Positions 47,633 to 50,938 of a stretch of DNA of 50,938 nucleotides are shown here, one piece after another (within the stretch, counting starts at the first letter, position 1; every line of letters starts with the position of its first letter). The position numbers and the translations under genes were made by a program. A model generated the notes under the pieces. That model saw nothing but the letters and a program-made list of their open reading frames with translations, made no database searches and was not told the DNA's origin. Origin of the DNA: Psychromonas marina (GTDB lineage Bacteria > Pseudomonadota > Gammaproteobacteria > Enterobacterales > Psychromonadaceae); NCBI RefSeq assembly GCF_030161115.1, contig NZ_BSPQ01000030.1, positions 1 to 50,938 on the forward strand, written 5' to 3'.

Positions 47633-48346
47633 TTACTTACTAGTAGGAAGACGGTGATTACTATTATTCAATAAGTTAATATTAGCTTGTCGTGCTTTAT
47701 CAACATTACCTGCCATGATTGCAGTATAAATTTCACGATGATCTTCAATACAAGTACCACCCTCTGATGAAGAGTAGCCAATAAAACTTTTGAACATCGT
47801 GCAAAGCACATTAGCAAAAGGAAGATAAAAACTATTACCCGTTGATAAGAATACTAAACGGTGGAACTCCATATCTGCATCTGTCCACGCTTGACTGTCG
47901 AAATTTGCTGAAATTTGATCCATCTTTTGAAAAGTAGCAGATAATAAAATACGTTGCTCTGCTGTAGCAAATTCAGCTGCTAATGCTGCTGCTTCTGGTT
48001 CAATAGCAATACGTAAAGCTAAAAATTCTTTATAGATAGCTTCATTATCAGCAAGATCAGTTACCCACTCTAGCAGTTGGGAATCTAAGAAATTCCAGTT
48101 ATCGCGTGTTTTTACACGTGTTCCAACTTTTGGTTTTGATTCTAATAACCCTTTAGAGGTTAACAACTTTATCGCTTCTCGTAATGCCGTTCTACTAATA
48201 CTAAATTGTTGGCATAAGGTCATTTCACTAGGAATGATTTCATTCTGAGCTAATTCACCGGACAATATTTTGCGTGCTACTTCACGTGCTACTTGCACAT
48301 GCAAACTGCGTTTAGAGCCTGCAATTTGTAGGAAGGAATTACTCAT
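47633..48346 (-). CDS. FadR-type GntR transcription regulator
   Basis: A 237-residue repressor or activator. The N-terminal winged helix (about 12-80) shows IPSEMTLCQQFSISRTALREAIKLL and GLLESKPKVGTRV, typical of the GntR family. The C-terminal FCD ligand domain (about 95-220) has the metal-binding type residues in DADMEFHRLVF and EDHREIY. This subfamily binds sugar acids and their breakdown products. Its place beside the kdgM-like porin gene and near the alginate genes suggests control of that set, with TTGTAnTACAA as likely operator. The direction of control is not known. Confidence 0.88.
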   Translation of the reverse strand: MSNSFLQIAGSKRSLHVQVAREVARKILSGELAQNEIIPSEMTLCQQFSISRTALREAIKLLTSKGLLESKPKVGTRVKTRDNWNFLDSQLLEWVTDLADNEAIYKEFLALRIAIEPEAAALAAEFATAEQRILLSATFQKMDQISANFDSQAWTDADMEFHRLVFLSTGNSFYLPFANVLCTMFKSFIGYSSSEGGTCIEDHREIYTAIMAGNVDKARQANINLLNNSNHRLPTSK

Positions 48347-48460
48347 AAGATCTCTTACTATTAATAAAATATTATAAATTGTATGGTAAATAAGAGATAT
48401 TAGATACGGTTCTATATCTCAAAAATATAATTTACCACTTGAATAATAGTCGATTTGGAA

Positions 48461-49141
48461 CTAGAAACTGTAACGAATACCAATACGACTTCTTAATTCA
48501 CGTGTATCTTTATCTGCAGCAACACTCACGTCACCAAACTCAACAAAAGGAGTCCAATCGCCAACTTTGTAACTAGCAGATAGATTATTTTCATAGTTTG
48601 TATCTTTATTATTAAATAGGATATAAGACTCTTCGTGAGATTTGTAATAGTTCATCTCTAGACCAAAGCTCCAATTTTCAATGCTATAGCCTAAATTGGC
48701 AGTATAACGATTACGGAATTTTTTATCATCTTGACCAGGTTTGATATCAAGACGGTAACGACCACTAACAGAAAAACCTTTAACAGCTTCTGGAGTATAA
48801 GTTACTCGTAATTGTGGTTTATACGTTGCACTTTCAGCACCAAATTCAATTGGCATACCTGGCTGTAAAGCCCATTCATTATTAATAGCCCATTTGTAAC
48901 CTAGGTCTAGCTCGGAACCATTATTCTCTAGGTCCTTCATGAACTTGCCATCTTTGCCTTTAAACTTAAGCTCTAAACCAATCGAGAAGTTATTATCAAA
49001 TGTATTACCCATTTTTACACGACTAGAATGTTGATCAGTTTTGCCTTTGTATTCATGGCGAAAATCGACTGATGCCGAGTACGCATTTAGAGAAATCACG
49101 CTAGTTGCAAAAAGGATTACAGAGGATTTGATAAGTTTCAT
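48461..49141 (-). CDS. KdgM-family outer-membrane porin
   Basis: A 226-residue outer-membrane channel of the oligogalacturonate-specific KdgM family. Residues 1-22 form a signal peptide (cleavage after AYS). The mature part consists of alternating beta strands with many charged residues (FRHEYKG, GLELKFKG, SGRYRLDIKP, FGLEMNYYKS), and the last residue is Phe in IGIRYSF, the Bam signal. Length is the same as Dickeya KdgM (about 236 with signal). KdgM pores carry acidic oligosaccharides; here alginate oligomers are the likely substrate by context. Two dyads of the TTGTAnTACAA form lie upstream. Confidence 0.88.
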   Translation of the reverse strand: MKLIKSSVILFATSVISLNAYSASVDFRHEYKGKTDQHSSRVKMGNTFDNNFSIGLELKFKGKDGKFMKDLENNGSELDLGYKWAINNEWALQPGMPIEFGAESATYKPQLRVTYTPEAVKGFSVSGRYRLDIKPGQDDKKFRNRYTANLGYSIENWSFGLEMNYYKSHEESYILFNNKDTNYENNLSASYKVGDWTPFVEFGDVSVAADKDTRELRSRIGIRYSF

Positions 49142-49173
49142 AAGATACCGTTTAATTTATTCACATTAGTTAA

Positions 49174-49184
49174 TTGTCATACAA
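49174..49184. promoter_or_regulatory. Candidate operator before the porin gene
   Basis: TTGTCATACAA agrees with TTGTAnTACAA at all but one of the symmetrical positions. It lies 33 bp before the porin start. Confidence 0.45.
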
Positions 49185-49327
49185 TACTATATGACCTACA
49201 GAATGGTAAGGAAATACATTGTTTCTTACAGAAAAGGGGGATCCAACTCTAAATATTGAAGTAAATTACGAATTGTTACAAATATAAGCACATGATTTTG
49301 ATCTAAAGATAGTAAAAATTACAACAT

Positions 49328-49338
49328 TTGTAAGACAA
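49328..49338. promoter_or_regulatory. Second candidate operator upstream of the porin gene
   Basis: TTGTAAGACAA agrees with TTGTAnTACAA at all but one symmetrical position. It lies 187 bp before the porin start and close to the IS remnant, so it may be a distant or chance site. Confidence 0.35.
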
Positions 49339-49369
49339 AATAATAACTAATTAACAATTAAATAGACTT

Positions 49370-50215
49370 ATGATAGAAACTAATTTACACCGAGTTAAAA
49401 CCGCTCAAACAACTCAAGTCTGGGCTTCATTAGCTTTAAAGTTAGCAACAGGCCAACCATCAAGGTTAACCAACGAACAGCTCTCTCAACTAAAAAATTT
49501 TGTTGTTTCTTCAGCTGTAAAGGCCGATGGTGGCAGGCTACAAGGGAATGATGTCCAGCGTTATGTTTTAGCAGAGTTTGGCGTACAGTTTGAAAATTCA
49601 ATATTTACAACCTACTACACGAACTAAATATTAGTTGGATCACGACGCGCTCAAAGCACCCTAAACAATCAATTGACGCACAGGAAAGTTTTAAAAAAAT
49701 TTAAAATAAAAACGATCCTTAAGATCCCTGGTCATGTGGCTTTAGATCGTGTGGATATCTGCTTTCAAGATGAGGCTCAGTTCGGGCAACAAGCAACAAC
49801 AATACACTTATGCCTACCTGTTTGGTGCAGTTTGCCCGTCTAATGGTAAAACAGAAGCCATTATTGCATCGTTTAGTAATATGGAAATAATGAAAGAACA
49901 TCTAGCACTCATTGCAAACGCTACAGAGGCTGATCGGCATGCAGTAGTGATAATGGATGGTGCGAGCTGGCATCAAGAATACCTAGACGACGTATTCCCC
50001 AATTTAAGTATTATCCACATCCCGGCATACTCTCCAGAATTAAATCCAATAAACAAGTCTGGTCATGGATGCGACAAAATGAAGTTGCTAATCGCGTTTT
50101 CAGAGATTATGACGATATTGTAGAAAAATGCGCTAATGCTTGGAATCGTTTCAGAAGTGACATCAATAGAGTTATTTCATTATGTTCAAGATCGTGGATT
50201 AATATGACCAATTAA
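49370..50215 (+). pseudogene. IS630-family transposase remnant
   Basis: The N-terminal frame (49370-49627) ends early. The next piece reads SWITTRSKHPKQSIDAQESFKK, then in another frame KTILKIPGHVALDRVDICFQDEAQFGQQ. After an in-gene deletion the third piece reads YTYAYLFGAVCP, VVIMDGASWHQEY and IPAYSPELNPI. A one-base loss then shifts the frame once more to QVWSWMRQNEVANRV up to the stop at 50213-50215. These are typical IS630/Tc1 blocks (DDE catalytic region). With at least three shifts and a deletion it is dead. I could not see its terminal repeats. Confidence 0.88.
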
Positions 50216-50253
50216 TTAATGGAATTGGTATAAGACAAAAATGAGATTCAACT

Positions 50254-50299
50254 GTAGGTCGGTCTTTAGGCCGTCAATTGGGCGAAGCCCGATATGTAT
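50254..50299. repeat. REP-like short repeat with two small hairpins
   Basis: TGTAGGTCGGTCTTTAGGCC and GGGCGAAGCCCGATATGT resemble the widespread intergenic repeat of the form TGTAGGTCGGGCTTTAGCCC...GGGCGAAGCCC. It lies 38 bp after the transposase remnant. One part (GGTCTTTAGGCC) is an imperfect and one (GGGCGAAGCCC) a good hairpin. Confidence 0.5.
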
Positions 50300-50334
50300 T
50301 TTCTTTGTAGGATATATATTGATACGCAGAGGCG

Positions 50335-50520
50335 CTTGGCGATGGGTGGACATTGCTTATGAACCTGTGCTGTCGCACAATTCGCCCTACTATCCCATGA
50401 TTTGATACTGCCTACGGCAGACTGTCCACCTTCCCCATGCGAGAATAGGTCAAGTCATAAACCGTAATAACGAAAAAACCCCACCCTGCTATGCAGGATG
50501 GGGTTTATCTGGATTTGATT
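50335..50520. repeat. 5S-like tandem unit, distal copy
   Basis: A unit of about 190 bp. On the plus strand it begins CTTGGCGATGGGTGGACA and, about 120 nt later, has TGTCCACC, CTTCCCCATGCGAGA and AGGTCAAG. The two ends pair (CTTGGC/GTCAAG, GGTGGACA/TGTCCACC) and resemble the 5' and 3' ends of 5S rRNA, but the middle does not; it holds a GTAGGGCGAATTGTGC repeat half. A terminator hairpin (50478-50513) ends the unit. The next copy starts 191 bp later. Confidence 0.6.
50478..50513. terminator. Terminator hairpin of the rrn 3' region (distal)
   Basis: AAACCCCATCCTGC and GCAGGGTGGGGTTTTTT pair around a short loop on the minus strand. It is the second terminator met by transcription coming from the 5S gene. 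Confidence 0.85.
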
Positions 50521-50525
50521 GCAAG

Positions 50526-50711
50526 CTTGGCGATGGGTGAACATTGCTCATAAACCTGTGCTGTCGCACAATTCGCCCTACTATCCCATGATTTGATACT
50601 GCCTACGGCAGACTGTCCACCTTCCCATGCGAGAGCAGGTCAAGTCATAAGCCGTAATAACGAAAAAACCCCAGCCCTTCTATGAAGGACTGGGGTTTAT
50701 CGTAATTAGGC
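50526..50711. repeat. 5S-like tandem unit, proximal copy
   Basis: The second unit of the same kind, nearly identical to the distal copy except for scattered changes (for example GGGTGAACATTGCTCA in place of GGGTGGACATTGCTTA) and a different hairpin loop and stem in the terminator. It starts 187 bp before the edge of the true 5S gene, so all three units have the same period. Confidence 0.6.
50662..50699 (-). terminator. Terminator hairpin of the rrn operon (proximal)
   Basis: On the minus strand AAACCCCAGTCCTTC and GAAGGGCTGGGGTTTTTT form a strong stem with a T-run, just after the 5S gene (14 bp gap). Confidence 0.9.
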
Positions 50712-50712
50712 G

Positions 50713-50828
50713 CTTGGCGATGACCTACTCTCACATGGGGAGACCCCACACTACCATCGGCGCAACTGCGTTTCACTACTGAGTTCGGAAAGGGATCAGG
50801 TGGGACCACAGCGCTATTGTCGCCAAGC
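50713..50828 (-). rRNA. rrf: 5S ribosomal RNA
   Basis: On the minus strand it begins GCTTGGCGACAATAGCGC, has the conserved CCGAACTCAGTAGTGAAACG block and GCGCCGATGGTAGTG, and ends with CCCCATGTGAGAGTAGGTCA and CGCCAAGC. Both ends pair to form helix I. About 116 nt. The sequence to its right (50829-50938) is probably the 23S-5S spacer; no 23S end is seen in the window. Confidence 0.96.
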
Positions 50829-50938
50829 TAAAAAGTTAATTAGAAAAGCTGTTATTGTTCTTGAATTCGTTCGTCTTTAATCAGGCTTTGTATTAGTAAA
50901 ATACGTTACGCAAGCGCATATATTTTTATGTCTTCTTT

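Noticed and set aside
50335..50711. Repeats as a CRISPR array
   Set aside because: Only two long units with near-identical sequence throughout, no short repeat/spacer pattern, and no cas genes nearby.

Overview
The window looks like chromosome from an AT-rich marine gammaproteobacterium. A Psychromonas-like member of the Alteromonadales is my best guess. This rests on the 16S 5' end, on gene orders shared with Vibrio/Shewanella relatives (rpoE-rseABC facing nadB; cyaY-lptM-lysA-dapF-xerC-yigB-uvrD), and on a brown-alga sugar locus. The genus is an inference. Each end of the window lies in an rRNA operon, both on the minus strand: the 5' end of 16S with its promoters on the left, and a 5S gene on the right.

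From about 0.6 to 31.7 kb the window is conserved housekeeping sequence. It holds the sigma-E operon (rpoE-rseA-rseB-rseC), nadB, sdhE/ygfX, ygfZ, cyaA, the metF/metJ pair with met boxes between them, mscS, coaBC-dut-slmA, radC, rpmB-rpmG, mutM, coaD, cyaY/lptM/lysA/dapF/xerC/yigB/uvrD, argS-ftsN and hslVU. Several classical control sites can be read directly: a sigma-E promoter before rpoE, a sigma-32 type promoter before hslV, and tandem met boxes. Less ordinary items are a pentapeptide-repeat/K+-channel fusion whose ribosome binding site lies against a 13-bp hairpin, and a few small membrane proteins of unknown role.

From about 31.8 to 49.2 kb lies an accessory block for brown-algal carbohydrates. 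It contains a mannitol PTS operon (mtlA, mtlD, mtlR), KDPG aldolase and KDG kinase (eda, kdgK), a sodium/solute symporter, two tandem PL17-type oligoalginate lyases without signal peptides, a FadR-type GntR regulator and a KdgM-like porin. Together they suggest this flow: oligomers cross the outer membrane by the porin and the inner membrane by the symporter, cytoplasmic lyases release the unsaturated uronate, and after steps encoded elsewhere KdgK and Eda give pyruvate and glyceraldehyde-3-phosphate. CRP-like sites and a repeated dyad, TTGTAnTACAA, lie in the control regions; the dyad is a good candidate operator for the GntR protein. mtlA is broken by a frameshift in a run of nine A, exactly in the linker between its EIIB and EIIA domains. 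A DEDDh exonuclease and a cNMP/CBS/DUF294 signalling protein sit inside the block.

The right end (49.4 to 50.9 kb) holds a decayed IS630-family transposase, a short REP-like repeat, and two tandem units of about 190 bp that look like inverted, degenerate 5S genes with terminators, followed by the true 5S gene. No CRISPR array, tRNA gene or prophage was seen.
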